A DNA stretch of 64,000 bases, from the NCBI RefSeq assembly GCF_000299035.1, contig NZ_JH921517.1:423317-487316 (forward strand), given 5' to 3'. A model generated the notes under the pieces. That model was given only the letters and a program-made list of their open reading frames with translations. It was not told where the DNA came from and did no database searches. Each line of letters opens with the position of its first letter. Positions within the stretch are counted from its first letter, which is position 1. Source of the stretch: Bacillus bingmayongensis. GTDB taxonomy: Bacteria; Bacillota; Bacilli; Bacillales; Bacillaceae_G. Below are positions 46,902-56,948 of this stretch, one piece after another. The position numbers were made by a program, and so were the translations under genes.

Positions 46902-47783
46902 ATGAAACAAGTAATTTCATCAATTGGTTTTATAGGTACAGGTGTTATGGGGAAAAGTATGGTACAGCATTTATTACAAGGTGGCTATATAGTATATGTG
47001 TATAACCGTACGAAAGAAAAAGCAACTTCTTTATTAAAAGAAGGAGCGCATTGGTGTGATTCACCAAAAGAATTGGTGAAAAATGTAGATGTTGTTATGA
47101 CGATGGTAGGGTATCCGCATGATGTAGAAGAAATCTATTTTGGAACAGAGGGAATTCTCGAACATGCAAATGAAGGTACAATTGCAATTGATTTTACAAC
47201 ATCTACACCAACACTAGCAAAGCGTATATATGAAGCTGGAAAAACAAAGAATGTACATACTCTAGATGCACCGGTATCGGGAGGAGATATTGGAGCGAAA
47301 GAAGGAAGACTTGCCATTATGATTGGTGGAGATCCAGAAGTATATGAAGTTTGTTTACCTTTATTTGAGAAACTCGGGGAAAACATTCAGCTACAAGGAC
47401 CAGCAGGAAGTGGACAACATACAAAAATGTGTAATCAAATTGCGATCGCTTCTAATATGATAGGAGTTTGTGAAGCGGTAGCGTATGCAAAGAAAGCAGG
47501 TTTAGATCCAGATAAAGTACTAAAAAGTATTTCAACTGGAGCAGCTGGTAGTTGGTCATTAAGTAATTTAGCTCCGCGTATGCTAAAGGAAGACTTTGCG
47601 CCAGGGTTTTATGTAAAACATTTCATGAAGGACATGAAGATTGCATTAGATGAAGCTGAAAAGTTAGAATTACCTGTACCTGGATTAGCTCTAGCAAAAG
47701 AGCTATATAATGAATTAATAGAAGCGGGAGAAGAGGATAGTGGGACACAGGTTTTGTATAAGAAATATATGGGGGTAATATAA
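46902..47783 (+). CDS. NAD(P)-binding beta-hydroxyacid dehydrogenase (3-hydroxyisobutyrate dehydrogenase family)
   Basis: A 293-residue enzyme with a Rossmann fold (GFIGTGVMGKSMVQHLL), the substrate-binding DAPVSGGDIGAKEG segment and the catalytic Lys in GQHTKMCNQ. It is like YkwC of B. subtilis. It oxidises or reduces a small beta-hydroxyacid; which one is unknown. It is probably in one operon with the flanking genes (4 nt and -1 nt spacing). Confidence 0.85.
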   Translation: MKQVISSIGFIGTGVMGKSMVQHLLQGGYIVYVYNRTKEKATSLLKEGAHWCDSPKELVKNVDVVMTMVGYPHDVEEIYFGTEGILEHANEGTIAIDFTTSTPTLAKRIYEAGKTKNVHTLDAPVSGGDIGAKEGRLAIMIGGDPEVYEVCLPLFEKLGENIQLQGPAGSGQHTKMCNQIAIASNMIGVCEAVAYAKKAGLDPDKVLKSISTGAAGSWSLSNLAPRMLKEDFAPGFYVKHFMKDMKIALDEAEKLELPVPGLALAKELYNELIEAGEEDSGTQVLYKKYMGVI

Positions 47784-48115
47784 TGGATTTAGAAAAATTT
47801 GATGGAATGATTGATGCTGTGCAGCGTGCAACCTGTATGCCAATTAATGATAAACAACAAGCAGCATTTAAACAAAAGTATGATTTTGAGCCAACATTTG
47901 AGTATGGACGTGATGAGAACGGTCATTATGTTATCCGAGCATCAAAGGAAATGCTAGAAGAAATGGAATTTTATTTAGCTTTAAAGTACGATCGTGAAGG
48001 AATCGATCTTTATATGCATGCTGAAATTGATGGAGTACGCTATGTATCTGTTAGTTATGGAGAAGATGCTCTTCATTTACAAGAACTATTTCAGTTTTTG
48101 GAAGATAATAAATAA
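47783..48115 (+). CDS. Conserved hypothetical protein
   Basis: A 110-residue soluble protein that I do not recognise. The ATG overlaps the stop codon of the previous gene by one base, so it is translationally coupled to the dehydrogenase. It is acidic and probably alpha/beta. A terminator follows directly. Confidence 0.65.
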   Translation: MDLEKFDGMIDAVQRATCMPINDKQQAAFKQKYDFEPTFEYGRDENGHYVIRASKEMLEEMEFYLALKYDREGIDLYMHAEIDGVRYVSVSYGEDALHLQELFQFLEDNK

Positions 48116-48143
48116 AAAAGTCCTCATTTGAGGACTTTTTTAT
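48113..48143 (+). terminator. Terminator of the dehydrogenase operon
   Basis: AAAAAAGTCCTCA and TGAGGACTTTTTT form a perfect stem with a 2-nt loop. Confidence 0.88.
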
Positions 48144-48237
48144 TATGTTTAAAATATTTTTTCGGAAAAGCTGGAAGTTAATTTTGACAAAGGCAGGCTA
48201 TATTGAAGTAGATGTATGGTGAGGATATAGTAATGGA

Positions 48238-48513
48238 TTATAAGCTAGAAGCACGACGAGAGCGTTCAATTGGAAATGGGATGATTTTAGCCATATGATT
48301 GTGACGGAATTGTTTTGTACGAGCGTGACGTAATATATATAATGCAAAGAGAATAGCAACAGGAATAGCGCCGAATAAACCAAAGAGTAAAGCGCTTACA
48401 GAAGATGCGACAAAACCTAGCATACCGATTTCTAATTCCTCCATAATTGCTCCAAGAATAGCAGGAATAGCTCCACAAGTAACCCCAAGTATAAGTGCTA
48501 TAATTAAATTCAT
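48238..48513 (-). CDS. Small membrane protein of unknown function
   Basis: The 91-residue protein has two to three helices (about 2-24, 28-50 and 52-62) and a basic tail rich in Arg and His (RHARTKQFRHNH). The ATG has GAGGGGGAAG upstream. I do not recognise the family. Confidence 0.55.
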   Translation of the reverse strand: MNLIIALILGVTCGAIPAILGAIMEELEIGMLGFVASSVSALLFGLFGAIPVAILFALYILRHARTKQFRHNHMAKIIPFPIERSRRASSL

Positions 48514-48679
48514 GTTCTTCCCCCTCTTTTTGCAGTTTTCTTTTCACTTCATTTTCTATTATTTGTATTATAACACAATTTAAACAGAATTTTCAGAAAA
48601 AGTTCAAAAAATGTTCAAATTTTATTGATAAATACACTTGATAAATTCTTAAATAAGGAGAAGGTTTGTGTAGTGTCGA

Positions 48680-48725
48680 AAAAAACAAAAAATCAGGCTT
48701 ATTTCATATTTTTGAAATAAGCCTG
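48680..48725 (-). terminator. Terminator of mtnWXBD
   Basis: On the minus strand CAGGCTTATTTCA pairs with TGAAATAAGCCTG and is followed by ATTTTTTGTTTTTTT. It is about 80 bases beyond the mtnD stop codon. Confidence 0.8.
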
Positions 48726-48754
48726 TTCCATAGGAGGATGTATATATGTAGAGT

Positions 48755-48794
48755 GAATAAAAGGAAGGAAAAGGGGGTCCAATTCCTTTTATTC
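48755..48794. repeat. Second perfect hairpin between mtnD and its terminator
   Basis: GAATAAAAGGAA and TTCCTTTTATTC form a 12-bp perfect stem with a 16-nt loop, 12 bases after mtnD. There is no T-run, so it may protect the 3' end of the message. Confidence 0.5.
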
Positions 48795-48805
48795 AACTAA
48801 CTACC

Positions 48806-49318
48806 TTAATAAATAGGAACCCAGCCTTCCGTTGTAACAAAAATACGAATGGCTACAACTTGGCGATCATCTTGTAATGTGAAATAATGTCTTGCATTTT
48901 CAGGTACTGAGATAAGATCACCAGGTTTAAGTTCAACATCAAAGAAGTGCCCATCTTTACCTTCAATGGCAAAAATACCATGTCCGCTGACAATAAAACG
49001 AACTTCATCGTCAGTATGATGGTGCTCTCGTTTAAAGTTAATTAATAACTCATCAAGGTTAGGAGTTGCATTTGAAAGGGAAATAACATCATGTGCTTTA
49101 TAACCTCGACGTTCTGAAACATCAGCAATTTCCTTAGAGAATACTGTTAAAATTTCTTTTTTGTTTTCATCAGTTAAGGAGTAGTTTTCTTTTAAATGAG
49201 CAGGAAGTTTTGAAATATCCCATTTCTCATATAAAACGCCTTCTCCTTGTAAAAATTGCTCTACTTCCACTTCATTTTCAATGCGAGTATTTATTTCATG
49301 AATATAAATTTGCGCCAT
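48806..49318 (-). CDS. mtnD: Acireductone dioxygenase
   Basis: A 170-residue cupin. Metal ligands are in [18 protein letters not shown] (HxH...E) and the later His in PENARHYF. It converts acireductone to the keto-acid of methionine and formate (Fe form). It overlaps the end of mtnB by 23 nt and closes the mtnWXBD operon. Confidence 0.93.
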   Translation of the reverse strand: MAQIYIHEINTRIENEVEVEQFLQGEGVLYEKWDISKLPAHLKENYSLTDENKKEILTVFSKEIADVSERRGYKAHDVISLSNATPNLDELLINFKREHHHTDDEVRFIVSGHGIFAIEGKDGHFFDVELKPGDLISVPENARHYFTLQDDRQVVAIRIFVTTEGWVPIY

Positions 49319-49934
49319 GTGAAACGCCTCCTTGAATTGATAATAGTTTTATATGAAATTGGAATAAAAACTCATATGCTTCTAATCTTTTCTTTGCATC
49401 AAAGCTATCTTTTCCCCAAACGGTAATCCCATGGTTTCGGATTAATACAGCGCCTGAATCTTCACGGATATGCTTCTTGAATTTTTCCCCAAGTGAAGGA
49501 ATGTGGGCATCATTTTCAATAATTGGGATGCGAATTGTTGCACCTTCTTCCCAAATATCAAGGGCTTTAATAATTTCTTGATTACGAAGAATAACTTCTT
49601 CGTTATATAAATTTGTGATGACGTTATTATCGGTTGTATGAACATGCAGGACACAACCAGCATTTGTATGGTTATAAATATGCGTATGCAATATGGTTTC
49701 GGCAGAAGGGCGTAAATCGGTCTCTAAGACTGGTTCTCCTTGATAATCTACCAATAGAAAATCATCAGGTGTTGTTTTTGTTTTATCCTTACCGCTTGCT
49801 GAAATAAGAAAGGTAAGTGGTTCGTGATTTACTTTTATAGAAATATTTCCACTTGTTGCTGGAAACCAGTTGCGACTCGTTAATTCCTTTTTTATTTCAC
49901 TTAGGTTATGCCACTGACGAAAAAGTTGTTTCAT
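49296..49934 (-). CDS. mtnB: Methylthioribulose-1-phosphate dehydratase
   Basis: A 212-residue class II aldolase/adducin-fold enzyme. Zinc ligands are in [20 protein letters not shown] and the later [10 protein letters not shown]. It dehydrates MTRu-1-P to the diketo compound. It overlaps mtnX by 4 nt. Confidence 0.93.
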   Translation of the reverse strand: MKQLFRQWHNLSEIKKELTSRNWFPATSGNISIKVNHEPLTFLISASGKDKTKTTPDDFLLVDYQGEPVLETDLRPSAETILHTHIYNHTNAGCVLHVHTTDNNVITNLYNEEVILRNQEIIKALDIWEEGATIRIPIIENDAHIPSLGEKFKKHIREDSGAVLIRNHGITVWGKDSFDAKKRLEAYEFLFQFHIKLLSIQGGVSHGANLYS

Positions 49935-50590
49935 AACTTTACCTCCAACAAGTGCCGTAATTCAGTTTGAATATCATAAAATGTTTCAAATGGTGTGTAA
50001 GGAATATGGTATTCTTCACATTTTGTAATAAGAAAATCTCGAGCAAATACCTTATCAGCTTGTTTGGCTGCTTGTAAATCTGTAATTGAGTCGCCTACTA
50101 CAATATGAAAATCATTTTTAGAACTAAGGTTTCGAATTAATGTTGATTTACAAAGGCCACAATTATAATTACAATGTTCATCGCAAGGGTGTGGCCATTT
50201 TACTTCGATATATTTTTCAGAAAAATCAGTCGCGTTACAATAAATTCGGTTTTCTGGAACGAGTCCTTCCAAGAGGGGATGAACGAAGAAATCCATCCCT
50301 CCAGAAATAACATAAAAAGAAATGTTATTTTCATTTATAAACTGTAAAAATTCCTCAAAACCAGTGCGTATATTAGCTGTTTCTTTGAGGAATCTGATGA
50401 TATTATCACGCAAAGTTGTTGGTAATAATTTAAAAAGTTGTGATACACCTTCTTGAATAGAAATGTCTTGTGATAAAATCTTTTGTTTTATTTCCTCAGC
50501 TTTTGGTGGTGCGAATTTTTCCATAATGGAAACGATATTATCGTTATTTGTAATGGTTCCATCAAAGTCACAGAAGATTTGAATACTCAT
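49931..50590 (-). CDS. mtnX: 2-hydroxy-3-keto-5-methylthiopentenyl-1-phosphate phosphatase
   Basis: A 219-residue HAD enzyme with motif [10 protein letters not shown], motif [10 protein letters not shown] and motif [10 protein letters not shown]. It makes acireductone from the MtnW product. I chose the ATG at 50590 after GAGGTGA. Together with mtnW it replaces the fused MtnC enolase-phosphatase of other bacteria. Confidence 0.92.
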   Translation of the reverse strand: MSIQIFCDFDGTITNNDNIVSIMEKFAPPKAEEIKQKILSQDISIQEGVSQLFKLLPTTLRDNIIRFLKETANIRTGFEEFLQFINENNISFYVISGGMDFFVHPLLEGLVPENRIYCNATDFSEKYIEVKWPHPCDEHCNYNCGLCKSTLIRNLSSKNDFHIVVGDSITDLQAAKQADKVFARDFLITKCEEYHIPYTPFETFYDIQTELRHLLEVKL

Positions 50591-51831
50591 ATTTTCACCT
50601 CGCGAGATGGATTTCCCCATAATTGCAGTGCAGCATGTAAATCAGTGTTATCTACTTCATGCAATGGTGTTCGATGCAAAGCGGCATCAATTGCTGCTCG
50701 AAATGCTTTTCCGCCGCCTTGTGCACCGCTTGGATGACCGTGAATACCACCACCTGCGTTAATGACAACATCCTTGCCAAAATCGCGAAGGATAAATGGA
50801 ACAAAACCAGGATGAATGCCAGCTGATGGAACAGGGAAGCTTCTTTTTAAAGCAGGGTCTTCTTTTGTTAGTGCCTCTGTAATAAGAAGCGCTTCCTCTT
50901 TTTCTAATGCAACACTGCCGTATGGTGATGGAAATAAAGAGAAATCTGCACCAGCATAACGAAGCAATTTTCCAAGTAACAATGGTGAAGAAAATCCGTA
51001 TAATTTTGATGATGCATAAGCACCGCTAACAGCAGGATGCGCCATAATAGGAATTGAAATATTTTCATCTTCTGCAAGTGACTGGAGTACATCTAATCCG
51101 TACGCAAATACATTGAAGAGTAGGATATCTGCACCGTATTCGATTGCTCGTTTTGCATTTTCTTTTAAATCATACGTACGTCCTGTTAAATTTACTGCAT
51201 ATAAAGTTTTATGACCATATGTTTCGTATACAGACTGTAATATTTCTTTTCCTGCATGAATTCGTTTTGTGAGCGGTGTTAATGAATTTTCAAATAAGAT
51301 TTCATCATCTTTTACAATATCTACACCGCCAATTGCTTGATCACGTAGTTGAGTTTTTAAATATCCGATATTGCGTCCGATCATTCCTTTGAAAATGCTC
51401 ATTAGAAGTGGACGGTCGTGCATATGTAAGAGATTTCGAATTCCCTCAATGCCAAATTTAGAGCCAGGGAAATGTTCTTTTAAGTCATCTGAAAATGTTA
51501 AATCAATCAGTTTAACTTCGCCATCTAATGATAATTTTCCAAAAGTTGTTGTTAAAATAGCTGGTAAATCAGGGCTGAAATTTAGTGATGGATAATGAAT
51601 TTTAATGAGTCCACGTGTTATTTTTTTTCCAAGATACGTATTTATATGTTCTTGTTCTTCCAACTCTTCGACATGAATGACGCTACCTTTATGTTGCTTT
51701 AATTGTTCTTGTAATAAGTGTGGTAAATGAGTCCATGAACCAATTGTCAAACCGAGAGCAATTTGCTCAGCCTTTTTCGCTAAATTATGGGAATCATCAT
51801 GGATTAAATATGTTGCTGTTATTCCGCTCAT
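50587..51831 (-). CDS. mtnW: 2,3-diketo-5-methylthiopentyl-1-phosphate enolase (RuBisCO-like)
   Basis: A 414-residue RuBisCO-like protein (form IV, YkrW type). The region [14 protein letters not shown] replaces the carbamylated Lys motif GGDIVKDDE. It enolises the diketo compound in methionine salvage and fixes no CO2. I chose the ATG at 51831, 8 nt after GGAGG; an ATG two codons earlier is too close. A SAM riboswitch controls it. Confidence 0.93.
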   Translation of the reverse strand: MSGITATYLIHDDSHNLAKKAEQIALGLTIGSWTHLPHLLQEQLKQHKGSVIHVEELEEQEHINTYLGKKITRGLIKIHYPSLNFSPDLPAILTTTFGKLSLDGEVKLIDLTFSDDLKEHFPGSKFGIEGIRNLLHMHDRPLLMSIFKGMIGRNIGYLKTQLRDQAIGGVDIVKDDEILFENSLTPLTKRIHAGKEILQSVYETYGHKTLYAVNLTGRTYDLKENAKRAIEYGADILLFNVFAYGLDVLQSLAEDENISIPIMAHPAVSGAYASSKLYGFSSPLLLGKLLRYAGADFSLFPSPYGSVALEKEEALLITEALTKEDPALKRSFPVPSAGIHPGFVPFILRDFGKDVVINAGGGIHGHPSGAQGGGKAFRAAIDAALHRTPLHEVDNTDLHAALQLWGNPSREVKI

Positions 51832-51853
51832 TTTCATAACCTCCTAGTTAAAT

Positions 51854-51886
51854 AAAAAAACCTCTCAGCTAAGGAGAGGTTTTTTT
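51854..51886 (-). terminator. Terminator of the mtnW SAM riboswitch
   Basis: ACCTCTCC pairs with GAGAGGT in the expression platform, followed on the minus strand by a run of T. It forms when SAM is bound. Confidence 0.88.
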
Positions 51887-51892
51887 ACAACC

Positions 51893-52000
51893 AGCTCCTT
51901 ATCTGTCAGCGTAATGCTGCGAGAATTAGCACCGTGCCTACAATTGTAGATCGGTTGCCGGGTTTCGTCGGGCTCGTCCCTCCACCTGCTCTTGATAAGA
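51893..52000 (-). ncRNA. SAM-I riboswitch (S box) of mtnWXBD
   Basis: Read on the minus strand it starts CTTATCAAGAGCAGGTGGAG, goes on with the K-turn and P2 (GAAACCCGGCAACC), GGCACGGTGCTAATTC, and closes P1 with GACAGATAAGGAG. This is the full S-box core. A terminator follows before mtnW. Confidence 0.95.
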
Positions 52001-52053
52001 AGTATTTAGAAATGTTAAAATTTTTTTGATATCTGAATTTTGACAGAGTTTTT

Positions 52054-53244
52054 TTAGGATGTCAATGGCTTTTTGAAAATTTTTAATTTCTGGATTCGTT
52101 GAATAGCTTCCTGTAATCGTTCTTCTGTATGTAATAACCCGATGCGAACGTAGCCTTCACCATGTTTGCCGAATCCGACTCCAGGTGCAACTGCTACATG
52201 TGCTTGTTCTAACAATAAGTCAGTAAATTGCTCCGATGTATAACCATCAGGAACGGGAAGCCATGCAAAAAATGATCCATTTGGTGCGACAACATCCCAG
52301 CCGATCGAACGGCAAGCTGTAATGAGTACATTTCTCCGTGCTTCATAGCGTTCAACCAATTCATTTACACAAGATTGTGAACTTAATAGTGCCTCGCGAG
52401 CCGCCTCTTGCACAGCACCAAAAATGCTGACATACATATGATCTTGTAGTAAATTGATCGTTTCAATTACACTTTCGTTACCGACAGCAAAGGCGATGCG
52501 CCAACCAGCCATATTAAATGTTTTTGATAGTGTATAAATTTCAATACCAACATCTTTGGCACCGTTTGCTTGTAAGAAGCTAGTTGGTTTGTTACCATCA
52601 AAGCCAATTGCTCCATAGGCAAAGTCGTGAACCACTAAAATATCGTTTTCATTTGCAAATGTAATTGTTTCTTCAAAGAACTCTTTTGATGCGACAGCAC
52701 CAGTTGGATTGTTAGGATAATTTAAAAACATCAATTTTGCTTGTTTGGCAATAGAATCATTGATTTTATTGTAATCTGGTAAAAAATTATTTTCTGCTAA
52801 CAATGGCATCGTCTCAAATTGTGCTTTTGCTAAAGCGACACCTGATAAATAGTCAGGATATCCTGGGTCAGGTACAAGAATTGTATCACCAGGGTTTGTA
52901 AAACAAAGCGGTAATTCAACCAGCCCTGCTTTACCACCAAATAAAATAGCAACTTCTGTTTTAGGGTTTACTTTGACTCCGTATTCACGTTCATAGAACG
53001 TCGCAACGGCTTTTTTTAAGCTTTCATGTCCGCGAAATGGCGGATATTTATGGTGAACTGCTTTTTCTGCTGCACGTTGTAAAGCTGTTACGATATGCGG
53101 CGGTGTTGGTTGATCTGGGTTGCCTTGTCCTAGATTGATAACATCGTGACCTGCTTCAACTACTTTGTTAACTTTTGCAACAAGTGAAGCGAAAAACTGT
53201 GTTGGTAATGATGTTACAATCTCGGAAGGTTGAAAATGTTTCAT
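52054..53244 (-). CDS. mtnE: Methionine salvage aminotransferase MtnE
   Basis: A 396-residue PLP enzyme (fold type I). The PLP Lys is in YTLSKTFNMAGWR and the NYPNNPTGAV block binds the cofactor. It transaminates 2-keto-4-methylthiobutyrate to methionine. I chose ATG at 53244 with GAGGTG upstream. It stands upstream of the S-box, on the same strand as mtnWXBD, but is outside the riboswitch control unless there is read-through. Confidence 0.9.
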   Translation of the reverse strand: MKHFQPSEIVTSLPTQFFASLVAKVNKVVEAGHDVINLGQGNPDQPTPPHIVTALQRAAEKAVHHKYPPFRGHESLKKAVATFYEREYGVKVNPKTEVAILFGGKAGLVELPLCFTNPGDTILVPDPGYPDYLSGVALAKAQFETMPLLAENNFLPDYNKINDSIAKQAKLMFLNYPNNPTGAVASKEFFEETITFANENDILVVHDFAYGAIGFDGNKPTSFLQANGAKDVGIEIYTLSKTFNMAGWRIAFAVGNESVIETINLLQDHMYVSIFGAVQEAAREALLSSQSCVNELVERYEARRNVLITACRSIGWDVVAPNGSFFAWLPVPDGYTSEQFTDLLLEQAHVAVAPGVGFGKHGEGYVRIGLLHTEERLQEAIQRIQKLKIFKKPLTS

Positions 53245-53346
53245 ACTTTCCACCTCTTTTGAAAGTTGTTACAATTCTAGTGACAAATAATATAACCTTT
53301 CCAAGTTTTTGTAAAGAAAAAAATAATTGAAAATGGGGCGGATAAA

Positions 53347-54126
53347 ATGAGAGTCGCATGTATTCAAATGGATATTGCTTTTGGTGATGTGAACACAAAT
53401 ATTGAAAATGCAAAGAAAAAAATAGGAGAAGCGATGCAAGGAAAGCCGGACGTTATCGTATTACCAGAACTTTGGACGACTGGTTATGACCTAGAAAGAC
53501 TGCCGGAAATTGCAGACGGGGAGGGGATTCAAACAAAGCAGCTTCTTTCAGAATGGGCACAGCAATATGGTGTGAATATTGTTGGTGGTTCTATTGCGAA
53601 GCAAACAAAGCATGGTGTTACGAATACGATGTATACAGTGAATCGTGAGGGGAAACTGCAAAATGAGTATAGTAAAGTTCATTTATTCCAGTTGATGAAT
53701 GAACATAACTATTTAATAGCAGGTGATGAAACAGGAGAATTTACATTGGATGGTGTGCAGTGCGGTGGTGTGATTTGTTACGATATTCGTTTTCCAGAAT
53801 GGATGCGTGTTCATACTGTAAGAGGGGTAAATGTATTATTCGTTGTAGCAGAGTGGCCGCTTGTTCGCTTAGCTCATTGGCGTTTACTTCTTCAAGCGAG
53901 AGCGGTTGAAAATCAATGTTATGTGGTTGCATGTAATAGAGCAGGAGAGGATCCAAATAATGTGTTTGCTGGACACTCTCTTATTGTTGATCCATGGGGA
54001 GAAATTGTAGCAGAAGCAGGAGAAGAAGAATCGATTTTACATGGGAAGCTAAACTTAGAAAAAATTAAGGAAGTACGTAAGGGAATTCCTGTTTTTGCTG
54101 ATCGACGTCCAGAATTGTATAAATAA
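53347..54126 (+). CDS. mtnU: Carbon-nitrogen hydrolase MtnU (omega-amidase type)
   Basis: A 259-residue nitrilase-fold enzyme. The triad is visible: Glu in VLPELWTTGY, Lys in YSKVHLF and Cys in GGVICYDIRFPEW. It probably hydrolyses 2-oxoglutaramate formed by the glutamine-dependent transaminase step. It is divergent from mtnE. Confidence 0.9.
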   Translation: MRVACIQMDIAFGDVNTNIENAKKKIGEAMQGKPDVIVLPELWTTGYDLERLPEIADGEGIQTKQLLSEWAQQYGVNIVGGSIAKQTKHGVTNTMYTVNREGKLQNEYSKVHLFQLMNEHNYLIAGDETGEFTLDGVQCGGVICYDIRFPEWMRVHTVRGVNVLFVVAEWPLVRLAHWRLLLQARAVENQCYVVACNRAGEDPNNVFAGHSLIVDPWGEIVAEAGEEESILHGKLNLEKIKEVRKGIPVFADRRPELYK

Positions 54127-54131
54127 AAATG

Positions 54132-54161
54132 TTGACAAATGATTTTTATTCTTGTTATAGT
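54132..54161 (+). promoter_or_regulatory. SigA promoter of mtnKA
   Basis: TTGACA and TATAGT with an 18-nt spacer, directly upstream of the SAM riboswitch. Confidence 0.7.
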
Positions 54162-54199
54162 CTGTAGCAGAAAGTTAAAAATTCAAATAAATTTTATAA

Positions 54200-54343
54200 C
54201 TCTTATCAAGAGCAGGTGGAGGGATTTGGCCCGATGAAACCCAGCAACCGACCGTAATACCATTGTGAGATGGGGCGCTTATGCGCCAAAAAGGCACGGT
54301 GCTAATTCCAGCAGAAAGGATAGCTTTCTGACAGATAAGAGGG
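54200..54343 (+). ncRNA. SAM-I riboswitch (S box) of mtnKA
   Basis: It starts CTCTTATCAAGAGCAGGTGG and has GAAACCCAGCAACC, GGCACGGTGCTAATTCC and the P1 closing strand GACAGATAAGAGG. The region between P2 and GGCACGGTGC is about 35 nt longer than in the mtnW copy and has an additional GGCGC/GCGCC hairpin. Confidence 0.95.
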
Positions 54344-54358
54344 GAGAAGCTAAACTTC

Positions 54359-54389
54359 AAACCTCTTTCTTCATGTAAAGAGGTTTTTC
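54359..54389 (+). terminator. Terminator of the mtnK SAM riboswitch
   Basis: AACCTCTTT and AAAGAGGTT pair with an 8-nt loop, then TTTCTT. A second AACCTCT copy follows at about 54401. Confidence 0.85.
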
Positions 54390-54431
54390 TTATGATGAAA
54401 AACCTCTGAATTAAAAAAGGGGGATAAGAAA

Positions 54432-55613
54432 ATGGGATATCGTTCATTAACAGAAGAAACAGCAGTTCAGTATGTAAAAGAGCATGGATATTTTGAGGAA
54501 AATGCAAAGGTAACTTGTTATGAAATAGGAGATGGAAATTTAAATTATGTATTCCAGCTTCATGATGGGGAACGCGGTATCATTGTAAAACAAGCTCTTC
54601 CATATGCAAAAGTCGTTGGAGAAAGCTGGCCACTTTCGTTAAGAAGAGCCACCATTGAAAGTCAAGCATTGCAAGTTTTTGCAAAATATGTCCCAGAATA
54701 TGTTCCGAAAGTATATGGTCATGATGAAGAATTAGCTGTGACAGTAATGGAAGATTTATCAGCTCTTACAATTACTCGTAAAGGATTGATTGAAGGGGAA
54801 GACTATCCGCTTTTATCTGGGCATATTGGCCGCTTTTTAGCATACGTTCTTTTTTATACTTCAGATTTTGGTCTATTAGCAGAAGAGAAAAGGGTGTTAG
54901 ATGGAAAGTTTGTCAATCCTGATCTTTGCAAAATTACAGAAGATCTTGTGTTTACAGATCCGTTTGGAAATTATGATACAAACGATTATGAGAAAGAATT
55001 GCAGCCTGTATTAGACGAACTTTGGTGTGATAAGAAATTGAAGTTACAGGTAGCGCAGTATAAATATAAATTTTTAACGAGAAAAGAAGCATTAATTCAT
55101 GGAGATTTACATACAGGTAGTATTTTTTCATCATCTTCGGAAACGAAGGTAATTGATCCGGAATTTGCAACATATGGTCCATTAGGATTTGATCTAGGTC
55201 AATTCATAGCAAATCTATTATTAAATGCGTTATCAAGAGAAGAAGAGAAACGAAATATCTTATTCTATCATATTGAAAAAACATGGAATAGTTTCGTCGA
55301 AGTATTTACAAAGTTATGGTTACTAGAAGGCGTAGAAGCATATACGAAAGAGAAACAATGGTTAGCACTTGTACTGCAAAATATTTTTAGTGATGCAGTT
55401 GGTTTTACTGGTTGCGAGATCATTCGTCGAACAATTGGATTGGCACATGTGGCAGATCTAGATGGAATTAAGGATGAGAATCGAAGAATTCAAGCTAAAA
55501 AACATGCATTATATTTAGGGCGAGAATTATTGTTACATAAAACGATAAGTGCGGATATCCGTTTATTCCAAACATTATTTCAATATATTGTATCAGGGGA
55601 GGTAAAAGCATGA
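54432..55613 (+). CDS. mtnK: Methylthioribose kinase
   Basis: A 393-residue kinase of the aminoglycoside phosphotransferase fold. Motifs include [13 protein letters not shown] (glycine-rich loop), the catalytic [12 protein letters not shown] and the metal Asp in [11 protein letters not shown]. It phosphorylates methylthioribose. Its end overlaps mtnA by 4 nt (ATGA). Confidence 0.94.
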   Translation: MGYRSLTEETAVQYVKEHGYFEENAKVTCYEIGDGNLNYVFQLHDGERGIIVKQALPYAKVVGESWPLSLRRATIESQALQVFAKYVPEYVPKVYGHDEELAVTVMEDLSALTITRKGLIEGEDYPLLSGHIGRFLAYVLFYTSDFGLLAEEKRVLDGKFVNPDLCKITEDLVFTDPFGNYDTNDYEKELQPVLDELWCDKKLKLQVAQYKYKFLTRKEALIHGDLHTGSIFSSSSETKVIDPEFATYGPLGFDLGQFIANLLLNALSREEEKRNILFYHIEKTWNSFVEVFTKLWLLEGVEAYTKEKQWLALVLQNIFSDAVGFTGCEIIRRTIGLAHVADLDGIKDENRRIQAKKHALYLGRELLLHKTISADIRLFQTLFQYIVSGEVKA

Positions 55614-56665
55614 GTACGATAGTTGCCGTTCCGCGCTCCATAAGCTGGAAGGGAGATTCTATTGCGTTATTAAATCAAACGAGATTACCGCATGTTGTAG
55701 AATATAAAACATTAACAACTATTGAAGATGTGTGGAAAAGTATTGTGATGTTAGAAGTGCGCGGAGCACCTGCAATTGGTATTACGGCGGCTTTTGGTTT
55801 AGCACTTGCAGCAAAAAAATATAGTGTTACGAATATCACTGACTTTGAAAAAAATTTTAAAAGAGATTGTAATTATTTAGCAACCTCACGTCCGACAGCT
55901 GTTAATTTATTTTGGGCAATTGATCGTATGAGTATCGCTATTAAGAAAGCAACAACAATTAAAGAAGCAAGAAAAATACTAGAGGAAGAGGCGCTCAAAA
56001 TTCAGCAGGAAGATGAAAATGTATGCCGTAGTATTGGGGAGCATGCTTTAACTAAGTTTAAAGATGGTGACCGTGTTTTGACGATTTGTAATGCTGGAAG
56101 TATAGCTACTGCCCGTTACGGAACAGCACTAGCCCCATTTTATATTGGAAAAGAGCGTGGGCTGAATTTACACGCTTATGCATGTGAAACAAGACCTGTT
56201 TTGCAAGGAGCACGTCTTACTGCATGGGAATTGCAACAAGCTGGTATTGATGTAACGCTCATTACAGACAATATGGCAGCCCAAGCGATTCGAACAAAAA
56301 ATATTGCTGCTATTATTGTGGGTGCTGATCGAATTGTAGCTAACGGTGATACTGCAAATAAAATAGGGACCTTGAATTTAGCTATATTAGCAAAGTATTT
56401 TCATATTCCTTTCTATGTTGCTGCTCCTCTTTCTACATTTGATATTACGAAAAAAACGGGGGCTGAAATTGTGATTGAAGAACGCGATGAATCTGAAGTT
56501 ACAAAGGTTTTTGGAAAACAAATTGCTCCAGAGGGCGTGGGTGTTTATAATCCTGCATTTGATGTAACTCCTCATGATCTGATTACTGGAATTATTACTG
56601 AAAAGGGAATTCTACAAGGGGATTATGCAGTAGAGGTTGCTTCATTATTTAAGAAAACAAGCTAA
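55610..56665 (+). CDS. mtnA: Methylthioribose-1-phosphate isomerase
   Basis: A 351-residue aIF2B-like enzyme. The motifs [24 protein letters not shown] with the catalytic Cys, and [18 protein letters not shown] with the catalytic Asp are intact. It turns MTR-1-P into MTRu-1-P. It is coupled with mtnK. Confidence 0.94.
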   Translation: MSTIVAVPRSISWKGDSIALLNQTRLPHVVEYKTLTTIEDVWKSIVMLEVRGAPAIGITAAFGLALAAKKYSVTNITDFEKNFKRDCNYLATSRPTAVNLFWAIDRMSIAIKKATTIKEARKILEEEALKIQQEDENVCRSIGEHALTKFKDGDRVLTICNAGSIATARYGTALAPFYIGKERGLNLHAYACETRPVLQGARLTAWELQQAGIDVTLITDNMAAQAIRTKNIAAIIVGADRIVANGDTANKIGTLNLAILAKYFHIPFYVAAPLSTFDITKKTGAEIVIEERDESEVTKVFGKQIAPEGVGVYNPAFDVTPHDLITGIITEKGILQGDYAVEVASLFKKTS

Positions 56666-56741
56666 TATGTAGTAGCTTGTTTTTTTACTGCCCGATTTCC
56701 TTTCTTTTGCTTATTTATTTAAAAGAAAGGAGGGGAAATAG

Positions 56742-56903
56742 ATGGAGGAATGGATATCTATGATCGGTAATGTTGGATTTCCAATCGTTGTGACGTTATA
56801 TTTACTGCATCGTATTGAAAGTAAATTAGATGGTGTAATTGTTGCGATTGAAAAATTACCACAACAGATGACAAGATATGAAGCTCCGCATGAAACGAAG
56901 TGA
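56742..56903 (+). CDS. YvrJ family small protein
   Basis: The 53-residue protein (start MEEWISMIGNVGFPIVVTLY) has one N-terminal membrane helix and the LLHRIESKLD motif, both typical of the YvrJ family. AAAGGAGGGG lies upstream of the ATG. Its function is unknown. Confidence 0.8.
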   Translation: MEEWISMIGNVGFPIVVTLYLLHRIESKLDGVIVAIEKLPQQMTRYEAPHETK

Positions 56904-56905
56904 AG

Positions 56906-56943
56906 AAAAAGGCTTATGTTTTCAAGAAGCATAAGCCTTTTTA
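56906..56943. terminator. Bidirectional terminator between the YvrJ-like and dehydrogenase genes
   Basis: AAAAAGGCTTATG and CATAAGCCTTTTT form a perfect 13-bp stem. Confidence 0.85.
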
Positions 56944-56948
56944 AAAGA

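Noticed and set aside
53254-53346. Possible T-box or third S-box between mtnE and mtnU
   Set aside because: The space is only 93 bases and shows none of the conserved motifs.
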